Made by a program: the position numbers and the translations under genes. The notes under the pieces were generated by a model that ran no database searches, was not told the origin of the DNA, and saw only the letters and a program-made list of their open reading frames with translations. From Leptospira broomii serovar Hurstbridge str. 5399 (lineage in GTDB: Bacteria > Spirochaetota > Leptospiria > Leptospirales > Leptospiraceae): a stretch of DNA of 64,000 nucleotides. The DNA lies in NCBI RefSeq assembly GCF_000243715.2, contig NZ_AHMO02000007.1, positions 124,001-188,000 of the forward strand, given 5' to 3'. Positions within the stretch are counted from its first letter, which is position 1. Every line of letters starts with the position of its first letter. Shown here one piece after another: positions 44,709-54,188 of the stretch.

Positions 44709-46847
44709 TTAAAAATATTTTACGAGAGTCACTTGATTTCCGTTACTATTGAACTTCACAACATCGAACGTAGACAATGTCAGAGTCAAACCTCTTCCAT
44801 GAGTCATACCTTCCGAATTCAACTGTTCCATCTTATTCTTTAACGTCCGTGCATGATTAAAACCTTTGCCTTCGTCGGTAATTCTTACTCCGAAACGATC
44901 GGCCGAAAGCGAATATTCCACCTTGATTTTTTTCCCTTTGTAATAAGGATCTTTTTGCCGTTCTTGGACGAATCGAAAATAATTTCCCTCTTCCATAGCT
45001 CGCGTCTTCTCGTCGAAACTGATATTCAAATTTCCGTGTTCAATCGCGTTTATTATCATTTCTCGTAAGCAATTCCTGATCGCAACGATAGTTCCCGGAT
45101 CGGTAAATCGAAATAAATTCGCAGTCAACCTTTGGCTCAATAACTCTGCGTTCTGAAGATAATTATTTGCGGAGAAAACTAGTTTTTCGCCGTCCACAAA
45201 TCTTGCCATCAGATCTTGGTCCGGTTCGTAGGCTCTCCCTAGTATTTCTCGCTGGCCTTCGTATTCTAAAACTTGAAATTGGACCTGCAGTTCCTTAGGC
45301 TCTCTAAGGTATTTTTGTAGAAACTCCGCCAAAAATCGGACCGGCTTTCCTTCGGAGGAAAGTTCCTCCAATTTTTCCAGGACGTACAGCTTTTTATATG
45401 CGTCCTGGATTCCACCGGATTTGTACACCAACTCCATAAAATTTTTGCCGATAATTTCTTGCGGCTTATACCCTAGATGTTTTGCTACAGAGCGGTTTGC
45501 GGCTAAGACAGTCCAATTTTGATCGATGGAGAAAAGGAAGTCCTCCTCCGCTTCGAACAAGCTACGATATTTTGCTTCGGATTCTTCGGCGTTAATCCGC
45601 GTTTTATCCAATTCAAGAACACGATTGCTTAACTCGTCGGAAAGACCCTTAATTCGATCCGCAAGTCCTAAAGATAATAAACTTACTTCCATCACGGAAC
45701 CGATTTGGATTCCGTAAAGCGTAAAGAAATTATCGGGTAGAAGACCAAAGGATTTTATTCCGAAGAGGAAACTAAATAAGATAAAAACCGACCAAGCTAA
45801 TAGAAAATAGCGTGCCTCTCTTCTTCCCGCTAAAAGACATTGCACTCCGTTGAAAACCAAGAAGCCTAACGTCAAAAACATAACCACAAGGCTGGAGACG
45901 ATCGAAGTCCGATAGTCTAGAAGCGTCAACGTGGAGATCATTCCAAGTATTTGAAGAAAAAAAAGGAAATTATAGATGCGAGCCGTTTTCGGAGTATATT
46001 TTGCCGCTCCTAAAAACGAGCGACCGAATAAAGAAGCCGTAAATAATCCCAAAAAAAGAGAGAACGGAAGACTAAAGTTCGCCCATACCGTCCAATTTCT
46101 CCAAAGATATTGAAACGATAATCCGTTCAGAGTGAATTGAAAAAGAATATAACTTAAAATATAAATTACGTAATACAGATAGCTTCGATCTCGGATGGAA
46201 AAGAGTAGAAACAGGTTATAAACGACCATCACCAGCATGGAGCCGTAGTAAAAACCGAGCGCAAGTTGTTCGGAAAAAACGCGTTCGGTAAAACGGGTCT
46301 GCGTAAAAGCTAATAACGGAAGAAGAACGGAACTTTTCGTAACGACTTTGAAATAAATTTCCCGACGACTCGAAGGAGATTCTTGAAATGCGTAGGCAAA
46401 ATTACGGTATTCCATCTGCCTCGAACTAAAGCCTCGCATATCTCCGGACATATTTACCGGATCGTTTCCCGACGTACTGGTATATAGATCAACGTAGTCC
46501 AGTAAAGGGTAATCGATTTCCAAGATCCAATCTGTCTTAACGGAAACCGGATTCGAAACCGCGAGCCGAATCCAGATAGCTGCGTCGGTATATCCGATAC
46601 TATTCTGCTCCAAGGTTTTGAACAAACCGTTTGCCGACGCTTCGCGAATGTCGGGAAAGGTCATTCTTCCGGAAGTATCTTTGAAAATGCTAATATACCG
46701 AAGTAAGGAAATTCCGTCCATGTCTTCGGCGACTACTAAGTCTTGCGTAGTTTGCTTAGATAAAATTTCCTGAAAAGGGTAAACAAAAAGAAACGCTGCA
46801 CCTGTGATCGCAAAAAGGACTCCCAGATTTTTCCAAGCGCAGCCCAT
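44709..46847 (-). CDS. 7TM-DISM receptor with PAS and HATPase domains
   Basis: 712 residues. After a signal-anchor comes a periplasmic 7TMR-DISMED2-like beta domain (about residues 40-190), then seven helices starting at ALGFYYGSMLVMVVYNLFLL, a PAS domain (SLFEAEEDFLFSIDQNWTVL), and a C-terminal GHKL ATPase with LREMIINAIEHGN (N box), VRITDEGKGF (G1) and GRGLTLTLSTFDVV (G2). There is no phospho-accepting H box, and the ATPase is closest to the RsbW/anti-sigma-factor kinase type, so it probably controls a partner by serine phosphorylation or binding. Confidence 0.85.
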   Translation of the reverse strand: MGCAWKNLGVLFAITGAAFLFVYPFQEILSKQTTQDLVVAEDMDGISLLRYISIFKDTSGRMTFPDIREASANGLFKTLEQNSIGYTDAAIWIRLAVSNPVSVKTDWILEIDYPLLDYVDLYTSTSGNDPVNMSGDMRGFSSRQMEYRNFAYAFQESPSSRREIYFKVVTKSSVLLPLLAFTQTRFTERVFSEQLALGFYYGSMLVMVVYNLFLLFSIRDRSYLYYVIYILSYILFQFTLNGLSFQYLWRNWTVWANFSLPFSLFLGLFTASLFGRSFLGAAKYTPKTARIYNFLFFLQILGMISTLTLLDYRTSIVSSLVVMFLTLGFLVFNGVQCLLAGRREARYFLLAWSVFILFSFLFGIKSFGLLPDNFFTLYGIQIGSVMEVSLLSLGLADRIKGLSDELSNRVLELDKTRINAEESEAKYRSLFEAEEDFLFSIDQNWTVLAANRSVAKHLGYKPQEIIGKNFMELVYKSGGIQDAYKKLYVLEKLEELSSEGKPVRFLAEFLQKYLREPKELQVQFQVLEYEGQREILGRAYEPDQDLMARFVDGEKLVFSANNYLQNAELLSQRLTANLFRFTDPGTIVAIRNCLREMIINAIEHGNLNISFDEKTRAMEEGNYFRFVQERQKDPYYKGKKIKVEYSLSADRFGVRITDEGKGFNHARTLKNKMEQLNSEGMTHGRGLTLTLSTFDVVKFNSNGNQVTLVKYF

Positions 46848-46858
46848 AAATCTTTCTG

Positions 46859-48091
46859 TTATCCACCGATGATTTGGCCGAGAATTCGAGTGAATATTTC
46901 CGATAGTCTCTTAAACAATTCTGCAGTGACGATAAAGGTTCCTATGCTGCTGCCTATTTGAGGAAGCATAAAAACCAAGAAGATCCGAATCACATTGTTC
47001 TGCCAATAGCCTTTAAAGCGTTCCGAATCCTCTCCGATTTTCTCAAAATCTTCGACGAGAGGTTTACGCAACCATGACTCCGCAAGGGCCGCCACCCAAC
47101 CCGGCTTAATAATAGGATTGAAATTTCCGATCGGGGCGGCGACGAAAGCCAGTAGAATCGAAATAGGATGAGCTAAAGCGATGACGGCACCGATCGCAGC
47201 TAACGTTCCCTTTACGAGAACCCAACGAATAATGAACTCCTGTCCGGCTTCCTTTCCTCCAAACAATACTAATGTAGCGACCAAAGTCAGAATGATCGCC
47301 GGAAATAGGAATGGGCGAATTTTATCCCAAGAGCCTTTGCTCGGAAGGATATCCAAATGTGTGACCGACTGATCCCGCTGGATATTCTTCATGATTCCTT
47401 CTAAGTGGCCTGCTCCGACTACCGCAAAGATTTTCTTTCCGTGCTTTGCGGCTTCCCGAATCCTTTGGGCAAGATAGGCATCTCTTTCGTCAATAATAAC
47501 ATTCTTTACGGATTCGTAACGAGACGGTAACTGAGAAAATAAATCCTTCAGTACGTCGTCGGATTTCATTTCCTCTATCTTTTCGGGAGAAATTTCTTCC
47601 TTCACGAATAAGGAAGTAACTAAGGCCGAAAAGAGATACATCCGATCCCAAAAACCTACCTTCCACCAGGCTCTTTTTAAAGTGATGGAGATTTCCCGAT
47701 CGACGGGGAAGATTCTGGCTCCGGTGCGTTCCCCTTCTTCGATGGCTCTGCGCATTTCATCACCTGGACGAATGCTTCCGTTGCCCATTTTCTTTTGGAA
47801 TGAAGAAAGAATTAGGCTGGAAAGAAGTAGCCACATTTTTCTTTCTTTGAATACTTTGAAGATATCCAATTTTTTCCAGTGGTTCGGATCCTTAACGGAC
47901 CTCATCCGAGAGCCGCAAAGTTCCACACAAATAACGTCCGGTTTTTTTTCGGAAACGATTCGAGAGACTTCTTCTATGCTTTTTTGGCTAATATGAGCCG
48001 TACCCAAAATCGTGATCGCAGATCCGTCTAGGTCAAAAGTTCGAATCGGTTCGGTGGATTCGGCGGTTTGTATGGGAGAATTTGATTCCAT
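46859..48091 (-). CDS. TraB/PrgY-family membrane protein
   Basis: 410 residues. AITILGTAHISQKSIEEVSR, PDVICVELCGSRMRSV and IFAVVGAGHLEGIMKNI are the three conserved motifs of the TraB/PrgY/Tiki family, a predicted metalloprotease-like fold, followed by four or five membrane helices. The chosen ATG has GGAG at good distance; the longer frame begins with TTG and lacks one. PrgY relatives lower pheromone activity in enterococci; the role here is unknown. It lies 11 bases before the 7TM-DISM gene and may be co-transcribed with it. Confidence 0.82.
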   Translation of the reverse strand: MESNSPIQTAESTEPIRTFDLDGSAITILGTAHISQKSIEEVSRIVSEKKPDVICVELCGSRMRSVKDPNHWKKLDIFKVFKERKMWLLLSSLILSSFQKKMGNGSIRPGDEMRRAIEEGERTGARIFPVDREISITLKRAWWKVGFWDRMYLFSALVTSLFVKEEISPEKIEEMKSDDVLKDLFSQLPSRYESVKNVIIDERDAYLAQRIREAAKHGKKIFAVVGAGHLEGIMKNIQRDQSVTHLDILPSKGSWDKIRPFLFPAIILTLVATLVLFGGKEAGQEFIIRWVLVKGTLAAIGAVIALAHPISILLAFVAAPIGNFNPIIKPGWVAALAESWLRKPLVEDFEKIGEDSERFKGYWQNNVIRIFLVFMLPQIGSSIGTFIVTAELFKRLSEIFTRILGQIIGG

Positions 48092-48314
48092 TTTCTTACT
48101 CCGGATAGTTTCGTCCGGTCGATAAGAGATGAAACTCAATTTTTAAGCCTGACCGGAGATTTCTGACATGTTTTTTACTCTTTTCTCCGTCTCTTGAAAT
48201 AAAGAAAGGGATGCAATTTGTCGCTTTCTAAAAAATGATTTGAAGGATTCCACAGGGGCGACAAACTGAACGCCGTTTTCGAAAGCTTTCGCAGAGAAAA
48301 ATAAAACCTTCACT

Positions 48315-48821
48315 ATGCTTAACAAGGACGTAAAAATCATCAACGTTGGAATTGCGGATCTACAAGGAGGACAATCTCCCTCTGTCATTCGTACTACATT
48401 AGGCTCTTGTATCGGAGTCGTTTTCTACTCTCCGGACAAAAAGGTCGGAGCCATGGCACATATTATGTTGTCTAAGGATCCGACCGGAAAAGATTCCGCG
48501 AAAAATCCCTATAAATACGCCGATACTGCTCTACCTGAATTGGTAAAAAAAATGGCGGAACTCGGTTGCTCCAAGGGCGAGTACCATGCCCGGTTGTTCG
48601 GCGGAGCATCCATGTTTAAAGGAATGAATTCCAGTTTTCTGCAAAATATCGGGGAACTGAACATTACCGTAGCTCGTGAATTTCTGGAGAAGGAAAAAAT
48701 CACCTTACTCGTCGAAGATGTTTCCGGGCACGAAGGTCGAACGATCAGTTTATATTTAGACGACGGACGAATTCTCCTCAAAAAAGGCGGATTTGAGAAG
48801 TACCTCTACAAGGTCAGGTAG
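48315..48821 (+). CDS. cheD: Chemoreceptor glutamine deamidase CheD
   Basis: 168 residues. [20 protein letters not shown] carries the catalytic Cys32 and [12 protein letters not shown] the catalytic His49; [18 protein letters not shown] is the usual CheD block. CheD deamidates glutamines in chemoreceptors and binds CheC. It starts a rightward unit with the HDOD and shikimate kinase genes; other che genes are not in the window. Confidence 0.95.
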   Translation: MLNKDVKIINVGIADLQGGQSPSVIRTTLGSCIGVVFYSPDKKVGAMAHIMLSKDPTGKDSAKNPYKYADTALPELVKKMAELGCSKGEYHARLFGGASMFKGMNSSFLQNIGELNITVAREFLEKEKITLLVEDVSGHEGRTISLYLDDGRILLKKGGFEKYLYKVR

Positions 48822-48827
48822 GCGGAA

Positions 48828-49679
48828 ATGAAGGGAAAAATAGACCAACTCTTCGAAAATGAAGCGCAACTGCCGAAAATCTCTTCGGTAGTAAGCAAAG
48901 TAATGGAGATGGTGAATCGTCCAGACGTTGCCATCGCCGACTTAGCAAAAGAAATCTCCAAAGATCCCGGTTTAACGGCTGCGGTGATCAAGCTTTCCAA
49001 CTCCGCATATTATAGACCGACCAAACCGGTTAAAACGGTGCAGGAATCCTTGATGACATTAGGGATCAAAACGGTCCGCGAAATGATTCTCTTAACCGAA
49101 GCTAAAGGGATCTTAAAGAAGGACCTAAAAGGATACCAGGTAGACGCGGAATCAAATTGGATGCATTCTTTAACTGTCGCTGAACTTGCGATGAGAATCA
49201 CCGTTCAGAAAAAGTTAAAGTTCGATAAAGACGTCGCATTTACCGCAGGGCTACTGCATAATATCGGAAAGGTAATCCTATCCGAATTTTTTCCGTCGAT
49301 CATCCTACAATTGAGAGCCGAACTGCAAACGTATGAAGGACCGTACAAAGACCTTGAAAGAAAATATTTCGGGTACACGCACGAGGAAGCCGGGGCGAAG
49401 CTTTTAGCTAAATGGAATTTTCCCGAAGAATTGGTAGAAGTCGCTAATTTCTATACAGAGCCTGAAAAAGCCGTAAAATTTCCCGAATTAGTTTCGGTTG
49501 TTCATATTGCTCATTGTGTCGTAATTTTAAGCGGAATGGGAATTGACATAGGCGGTCTTCGCACGCCACTCTCCCCGCAAGCCCTCAAAATAGCAGGAGT
49601 AACGGATAGTGATCTACAGATGTACTACACCCTGCTGCCTGAGATCGCGAGGCATCTTGCGGAGCTTATCGCTGTTTGA
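48828..49679 (+). CDS. HDOD-domain signalling protein
   Basis: 283 residues. [20 protein letters not shown] and [20 protein letters not shown] are the start of the HDOD domain, which continues through [20 protein letters not shown], a partial HD-like [19 protein letters not shown] and the [20 protein letters not shown] block. HDOD proteins lack HD phosphohydrolase activity and act as signalling scaffolds. Six bases separate it from cheD and it overlaps aroK, so a role in the chemotaxis or c-di-GMP network is suggested by position only. Confidence 0.9.
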   Translation: MKGKIDQLFENEAQLPKISSVVSKVMEMVNRPDVAIADLAKEISKDPGLTAAVIKLSNSAYYRPTKPVKTVQESLMTLGIKTVREMILLTEAKGILKKDLKGYQVDAESNWMHSLTVAELAMRITVQKKLKFDKDVAFTAGLLHNIGKVILSEFFPSIILQLRAELQTYEGPYKDLERKYFGYTHEEAGAKLLAKWNFPEELVEVANFYTEPEKAVKFPELVSVVHIAHCVVILSGMGIDIGGLRTPLSPQALKIAGVTDSDLQMYYTLLPEIARHLAELIAV

Positions 49680-50215
49680 AAAATCTTGCGTTGATCGGCC
49701 CTAGAGGGGTCGGAAAGTCAAAAATTTCTAGAAAACTTGCTAAGTTAACAGGCAGACCTGCCATTTCAACGGATATGATTGCCGTTTACGAAGCAGGAGG
49801 AATTTCGATTCCGGAGTTCATCAAAGCAAACTTAGGTGATTGGAAACCTTTCCGAGACTTAGAATACAAAATCTTAACAAAACTATCCGGCTCCAACGGT
49901 TTAATTTTAGACTGCGGTGGCGGAATACTCTTCGATCTTGATGCAAGCGGAAAGGAGATTCCTAGCAAAAGAAAAATTCAGCTTTTGCGTAAGGACTCTA
50001 TCATAGTTTCTTTATCCCGTCCAATTGAATATTTAGTAGAAAAAATTCAGAATGATTCGACTCGTCCTCCTCTTAGCTCAGTAATTTCCTATAAAACAGT
50101 ACTGGAATCACGATTACCGCATTATCGTGCACACTCGGATTTTCAAATTGCTATAGATGAACGCAAAATAGAAGATGTGTGCGAAGAAATCCTACGCAAA
50201 TCCGGATGGCTCTGA
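49676..50215 (+). CDS. aroK: Shikimate kinase
   Basis: 179 residues. [20 protein letters not shown] is the P-loop, [20 protein letters not shown] with its aspartate and FRDLEYK with its arginine bind shikimate, [12 protein letters not shown] is the GGG loop, and DSTRPPLSS the lid arginine. It phosphorylates shikimate with ATP in aromatic amino acid synthesis. The start is a TTG overlapping the HDOD stop in TTGA, so translation is coupled; no separate ribosome binding site is seen. The 251 bases that follow contain no gene I can recognise. Confidence 0.9.
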   Translation: MKNLALIGPRGVGKSKISRKLAKLTGRPAISTDMIAVYEAGGISIPEFIKANLGDWKPFRDLEYKILTKLSGSNGLILDCGGGILFDLDASGKEIPSKRKIQLLRKDSIIVSLSRPIEYLVEKIQNDSTRPPLSSVISYKTVLESRLPHYRAHSDFQIAIDERKIEDVCEEILRKSGWL

Positions 50216-50466
50216 TTCATCACGAGCGATTTGCCTTTACTTTAGCAACTCAAAACGCAAACGAATCTAGGAAATAAGAAATCACTTTACGAGATTTTGA
50301 ACTTCTTGAAATGTTCGTTTAACGGCCTTGTTCAAGCTCATTCGTTTTTAACTCGGATAAGTGAAGAATAGGAACGTGTTTTAAAAATATAGAATACCCT
50401 GTAGCGATGATCAAGAGGGGAGCGGATTCCCGAATACCATGATAAAGAAAAAACTAGAGGTCGCGC

Positions 50467-51360
50467 ATGTTAGATACAGAAATCCCGAAGAAGAACAAAG
50501 CTTCTTTCGAGAAACTCGTAAAATTGATCCGGCAGAGGAACTATAAGAAAGCAACCGAATACACATATTTAAGATACAATTTGGATTTTCTCCTTTTTGC
50601 CAATAAGCCGGCGGAGAAAGTCGTCACTAAAGATATTGAAAAGTATATAGAACACTTAAAAAAGAGAAAAGTATCGTCCTCAACGATACAGATTAATATC
50701 AGCTCGTTAAAGATGTTCTTTGAAGAAGTCCTGAATATGGACGTCTTCGACGATTTTAGGCGCCCGGCACGCGAATATAAAACGCCGAAAGCACTTACGG
50801 TAAAGGAAGTTTCCGCGTTATTGGAAGCTTCGGCCTTGTCGCCCCGCTCCCATCTATTAGTCGGACTCGCCTACTATGAAGGACTCCGCGTTGGAGAAAT
50901 CGTCCGCCTAAAATGGGGACAGTTCGATTTAAACAAGAAATCTTTATATGTCGATTCGCCAGTTCCCACTCAAAAAAGGACGGTGATCTTAGACAATGAT
51001 CTCTTAAAAATCCTAAAGCGATTCGAAAAAGAAGTCGGCGCCGAAAAAGGATCCCATCTCTTTCCGGGAAAATTCCAAGGCAAACCCTTAACATCGCGTA
51101 ACGTGGAGCGATTAATCGGTGATTTGGCAAAAGAAGCGGGAATAAAGACAATCGTGACTTTATTTACTCTCCGGCATAGCCGCGCCGTTCATCAGTTAGC
51201 GGAAGGAAAAACGTTGGAGGAGATTAGAGACTTTCTAGGGCATAAGAGTCTTGCTACGACCGAAAGTTATCTACCGATTCGAAAAAACCTTCGCCCGCAA
51301 GTTCGGCAAAAACATATTCAAGACGCCTTGAAGGAAATTAGAAAGAAATATAGTAAGTAA
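50467..51360 (+). CDS. Tyrosine recombinase (XerC/D-like) with altered box II
   Basis: 297 residues, normal for Xer proteins. An N-terminal SAM-like core-binding domain (YKKATEYTYLRYNLDFLLF) is followed by the catalytic domain: YYEGLRVGEIVRLKWGQF (Arg141), PTQKRTVI (Lys170), TLFTLRHSRAVHQLA (Arg236), DFLGHKSLATTESYLPI (His259, Tyr268). The box II histidine that normally stands three residues before the arginine is Phe233. It stands alone with 251 gene-free bases before it. It may be a chromosome-dimer resolution enzyme or an integrase left by a lost element. Confidence 0.85.
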   Translation: MLDTEIPKKNKASFEKLVKLIRQRNYKKATEYTYLRYNLDFLLFANKPAEKVVTKDIEKYIEHLKKRKVSSSTIQINISSLKMFFEEVLNMDVFDDFRRPAREYKTPKALTVKEVSALLEASALSPRSHLLVGLAYYEGLRVGEIVRLKWGQFDLNKKSLYVDSPVPTQKRTVILDNDLLKILKRFEKEVGAEKGSHLFPGKFQGKPLTSRNVERLIGDLAKEAGIKTIVTLFTLRHSRAVHQLAEGKTLEEIRDFLGHKSLATTESYLPIRKNLRPQVRQKHIQDALKEIRKKYSK

Positions 51361-51373
51361 ATTTTTCGTTTAT

Positions 51374-51416
51374 AGAGGTTTATAAAATGAATACCAAATT
51401 TATTTTATAAACCTCT
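51374..51416. terminator. Bidirectional terminator between recombinase and symporter
   Basis: A perfect 15-bp inverted repeat (AGAGGTTTATAAAAT at 51374-51388 and ATTTTATAAACCTCT at 51402-51416) flanks a 13-base loop. A TTT tract follows on the plus strand and a short A/T-rich tract precedes it for the minus strand. It lies between two convergent genes, 14 bases after one stop and 22 before the other, as expected for a shared terminator. Confidence 0.85.
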
Positions 51417-51437
51417 TTTCAATTCGGATAAGACCGG

Positions 51438-52862
51438 TCATCCTCGAGCGGCCTCCCGCATCGTCCCCATCTTAGTTCTGAATGCGCGTCTTCGAACCAG
51501 CAAGGTTTGAATCCGTTTATGTTTAGAATCTACTAGCGGCATTCGTGCAAAAACAAGGGCGCTTAAAATAAAAAAACTCCCGACCACGGGCCCGAATAAT
51601 ATCGTCAATCGCCATCCGAGCTCGGGGGCTTGAGTTACCGCTCCCTCCCGATAACCGATCGCCTCTAAAATGAAACCTAAGAATGCGAGGCCTACCGCTC
51701 GTACGACTTTGGTTGCCATTTTCCAAAATCCAAAATACGCCCCCTCCTTTTTATCGCCGGTGATCAACTCATCGTAATCCACTACATCCGCGACTAAGGA
51801 ATCGAAGAGCAAAATTGAGCCCGCACAAATACCTCCCACAAACGCTGCTATTAACGGAGCCGTATAAGAACCTATCGGGAAGAGCGGATACGCGATCACC
51901 GTCATAATTCCCAAACCGAGACTCCCCCAAAAAGAGGGACGCTTTTTTCCATACTTCTTAGCCAAGAAAAGCCAAAACGGAATGGAAACGAGTAAGAAGA
52001 ATACGAACGGTAATAATATACGGACAACTACTTGTGCGTCCTCCAAAAGAAGTCGTTGTTTATAATATAGTAAACCAATTGAAGAATTTAAAGTTCTTGC
52101 TAACGCGGCAATTATGAAAGCGAAAAGTAGAGGAAGAAAGAAACCGTTCTTGATTACGGACGAGAATGAATGGAAAAAACCCGTTTTCGGGCTTTTTTTA
52201 ATTTGCAAATTTTCGAGACGGAAATCTCTTCCTTTCGTTACATTGAATGCAAGTAAGGCCGTAAGAACCAGAACGACTCCCACAATCATGGATGAAGAAC
52301 TCCTAGATAGAAAAAGGTCGCTTCCTGTTCCCGCAAAAATCGCCGGTAATAGTAAACCCGATAAAAGACCTAAATTCGCAAAAAACAATCTCCAGCCGAA
52401 AATTTTATTTCTCTCTTCCCGTTCGAAAGAAAGTTCCCCGCCCAAGGCGATATGCGGTACCGCTAAAACAGTCATGAACGTGTTTACAAGCGAATACATT
52501 CCAAGTAGGTAAAAGAACTTTCCGATCTGGGATTCGATAAGCGGCGGTGTGAACAGAAAATACACGCTCACACCGAGAAGCAGACCACCGCTGATAATAT
52601 ACGGTCTTCTTCTTCCCATCTTTGAAGCGGTTCGATCAGAAATCGTACCCATTAAAGGATCGCTGATTGCGTCCCAGAGAATCGCGACCAACATTGCCAG
52701 TCCGAAAAGTGACGGCTTTAACCCTACAACCAAAACGTAAAATTCTAAAAGATAAATTTGAGCGAGAGTTTCGACTGCGGTTATTCCTATTTCAGTGGAT
52801 GCATATCCTGCCTTTATACCGTTTGTAAGTTCCTTTGCTTTCGAATTTAATTTAGAAAGCAT
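51438..52862 (-). CDS. MelB/GPH-family sugar:cation symporter (MFS_2)
   Basis: 474 residues, twelve helices. ILWDAISDPLMGTISDRTAS with KMGRRRPYIISGGLLLG is the GPH-family signature. DSLVADVVDYDELITGDKKE and GAYFGFWKMATKVVRAVGLA are the second conserved set. Such transporters take up glycosides or sugars with Na+ or H+; substrate unknown. The ATG is preferred over a TTG two codons upstream. It overlaps the PLP-enzyme gene by 16 bases, so the two are coupled. Confidence 0.85.
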   Translation of the reverse strand: MLSKLNSKAKELTNGIKAGYASTEIGITAVETLAQIYLLEFYVLVVGLKPSLFGLAMLVAILWDAISDPLMGTISDRTASKMGRRRPYIISGGLLLGVSVYFLFTPPLIESQIGKFFYLLGMYSLVNTFMTVLAVPHIALGGELSFEREERNKIFGWRLFFANLGLLSGLLLPAIFAGTGSDLFLSRSSSSMIVGVVLVLTALLAFNVTKGRDFRLENLQIKKSPKTGFFHSFSSVIKNGFFLPLLFAFIIAALARTLNSSIGLLYYKQRLLLEDAQVVVRILLPFVFFLLVSIPFWLFLAKKYGKKRPSFWGSLGLGIMTVIAYPLFPIGSYTAPLIAAFVGGICAGSILLFDSLVADVVDYDELITGDKKEGAYFGFWKMATKVVRAVGLAFLGFILEAIGYREGAVTQAPELGWRLTILFGPVVGSFFILSALVFARMPLVDSKHKRIQTLLVRRRAFRTKMGTMREAARG

Positions 52863-54136
52863 TTCCAAGTGCCTGTTAATTTTCCATTGCGCACAAGATG
52901 AATTTCACCCATTTCGGCCATAATTTTTTCGCTTTGAGTCGGACGGAAAAAGACATGATCGTCCGGATAAAGATTTGTCGCTTTAGATCCGTTTAATATT
53001 CCTTGGTTCGTGCTGGTACCGAAAAGAGAATTATCTTGAAGGCCTTTCGGAGACTCCTTCTTTGCCAGAAAGGCTCCCCCATAAGTAAAATAAGTAACTT
53101 GCAAATTCGGATCCCATAAAGGAAAAAGAAAAGAAATCGATTCCAAAAAAGGAATCCTTGTCCCTTCCAACCTTTTCAATACCGGAGTCGCGATAAATAC
53201 GGCGGGTGTATGATCTTCAAGACTATCCACATCAAAGTCCGTCGGCTTTACTAGAGCAGACCCGACCGAAACATCGTTAACAATTCCAATATGTTTCTGA
53301 TAGAATCGATACGTTTTACTCCCTCCCCCGTTTAAAATAAGATCCCTTTCGAATAATCCAGAATAGTTTGCTCTTCCCAACTTAATAAAAGAAGAATATC
53401 GATCCAATGATTGCTGTAGAGCTTCCTCCATAACGGTAATCTTATTCCCTAAAATCGTCGGAGCCGAAGCGACATGAGGTTCATATCCCATAAACCCGGA
53501 AAAGGTTAGATATTCCGGATTGGAAGAAATCAATTTCAAGACCCCATCCATCGCCTCCGGATTCGGAAATCCGCCGCGATGCAATCCGATATCGATTTCC
53601 AAATTTAAGTCGAGTTTACACCTTTCTTTCTTAGCGAACTCGAGATATTGAACCGCTCTATCCGGAGTGTCCACTAACCAATGAATTTTCTCTACTTCCG
53701 TCCTTGAGGTTTTACGAAAGATCTGCGCTAATGCAATTGCCGGCATCGGTTTACCCAAAAGAATATCGAATTTACGAAATTCAGGATCCTTCAGTAACAT
53801 AACGATATCTTCCGAATGGAAAACCATCAGACGATTACTGTCCGTCGCTCGGACTATATATCGCAGTAAATCCAGGGAAGGTAAGGACTTTACCACGATC
53901 CTATATTTAAGAGGCGGTCGTAATTTTTCTTTTAAGAGTTTCAAATTCGAATCAAGACGATCTAAATCCAGTAAAACGACCGGTTTACCGGGTCCATGCA
54001 ACTTAAGCTCCAGGTTTAAAGATTTGAAATATTCGGAATAGGGAACCCCTCTATCCTTAGGTTTTAGAAACACTAATAATATTGTGCCTAAAAATAAAAT
54101 CGTTAGGACCCATCTGAGTGAATTAATTCTGCGCAT
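52847..54136 (-). CDS. Membrane-anchored fold-type III PLP enzyme (DSD1/alanine racemase-like)
   Basis: 429 residues. RRINSLRWVLTILFLGTILL is an N-terminal helix preceded by arginines and without an evident cleavage site, so the enzyme domain is predicted to face the periplasm. The domain has VVLLDLDRLDSNLKLLKEKL and KYRIVVKSLPSLDLLRYIVR with the candidate PLP lysine. LDLNLEIDIGLHRGGFP is the next barrel block, and GYEPHVAS and LYPDDHVFFRPTQSE follow. This order matches D-serine dehydratase/D-threonine aldolase-like (DSD1) proteins, but the usual C-terminal zinc pair is uncertain. It overlaps the symporter gene. Confidence 0.72.
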   Translation of the reverse strand: MRRINSLRWVLTILFLGTILLVFLKPKDRGVPYSEYFKSLNLELKLHGPGKPVVLLDLDRLDSNLKLLKEKLRPPLKYRIVVKSLPSLDLLRYIVRATDSNRLMVFHSEDIVMLLKDPEFRKFDILLGKPMPAIALAQIFRKTSRTEVEKIHWLVDTPDRAVQYLEFAKKERCKLDLNLEIDIGLHRGGFPNPEAMDGVLKLISSNPEYLTFSGFMGYEPHVASAPTILGNKITVMEEALQQSLDRYSSFIKLGRANYSGLFERDLILNGGGSKTYRFYQKHIGIVNDVSVGSALVKPTDFDVDSLEDHTPAVFIATPVLKRLEGTRIPFLESISFLFPLWDPNLQVTYFTYGGAFLAKKESPKGLQDNSLFGTSTNQGILNGSKATNLYPDDHVFFRPTQSEKIMAEMGEIHLVRNGKLTGTWKCFLN

Positions 54137-54188
54137 ACTTTTACCGATCTATTTGAAGCTATTTGGAGACGCCTTATTAGACTGATTC

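Noticed and set aside
48143..48388. Leftward 81-codon frame over the start of cheD
   Set aside because: Antisense to cheD for a third of its length, no ribosome binding site, no recognisable domain.
51374..51416. 15-bp inverted repeat as a Xer recombination site next to the recombinase
   Set aside because: Arms of 15 with a 13-base spacer do not fit the 11-6/8-11 layout of dif-type sites; position between convergent genes and the T tract fit a terminator.
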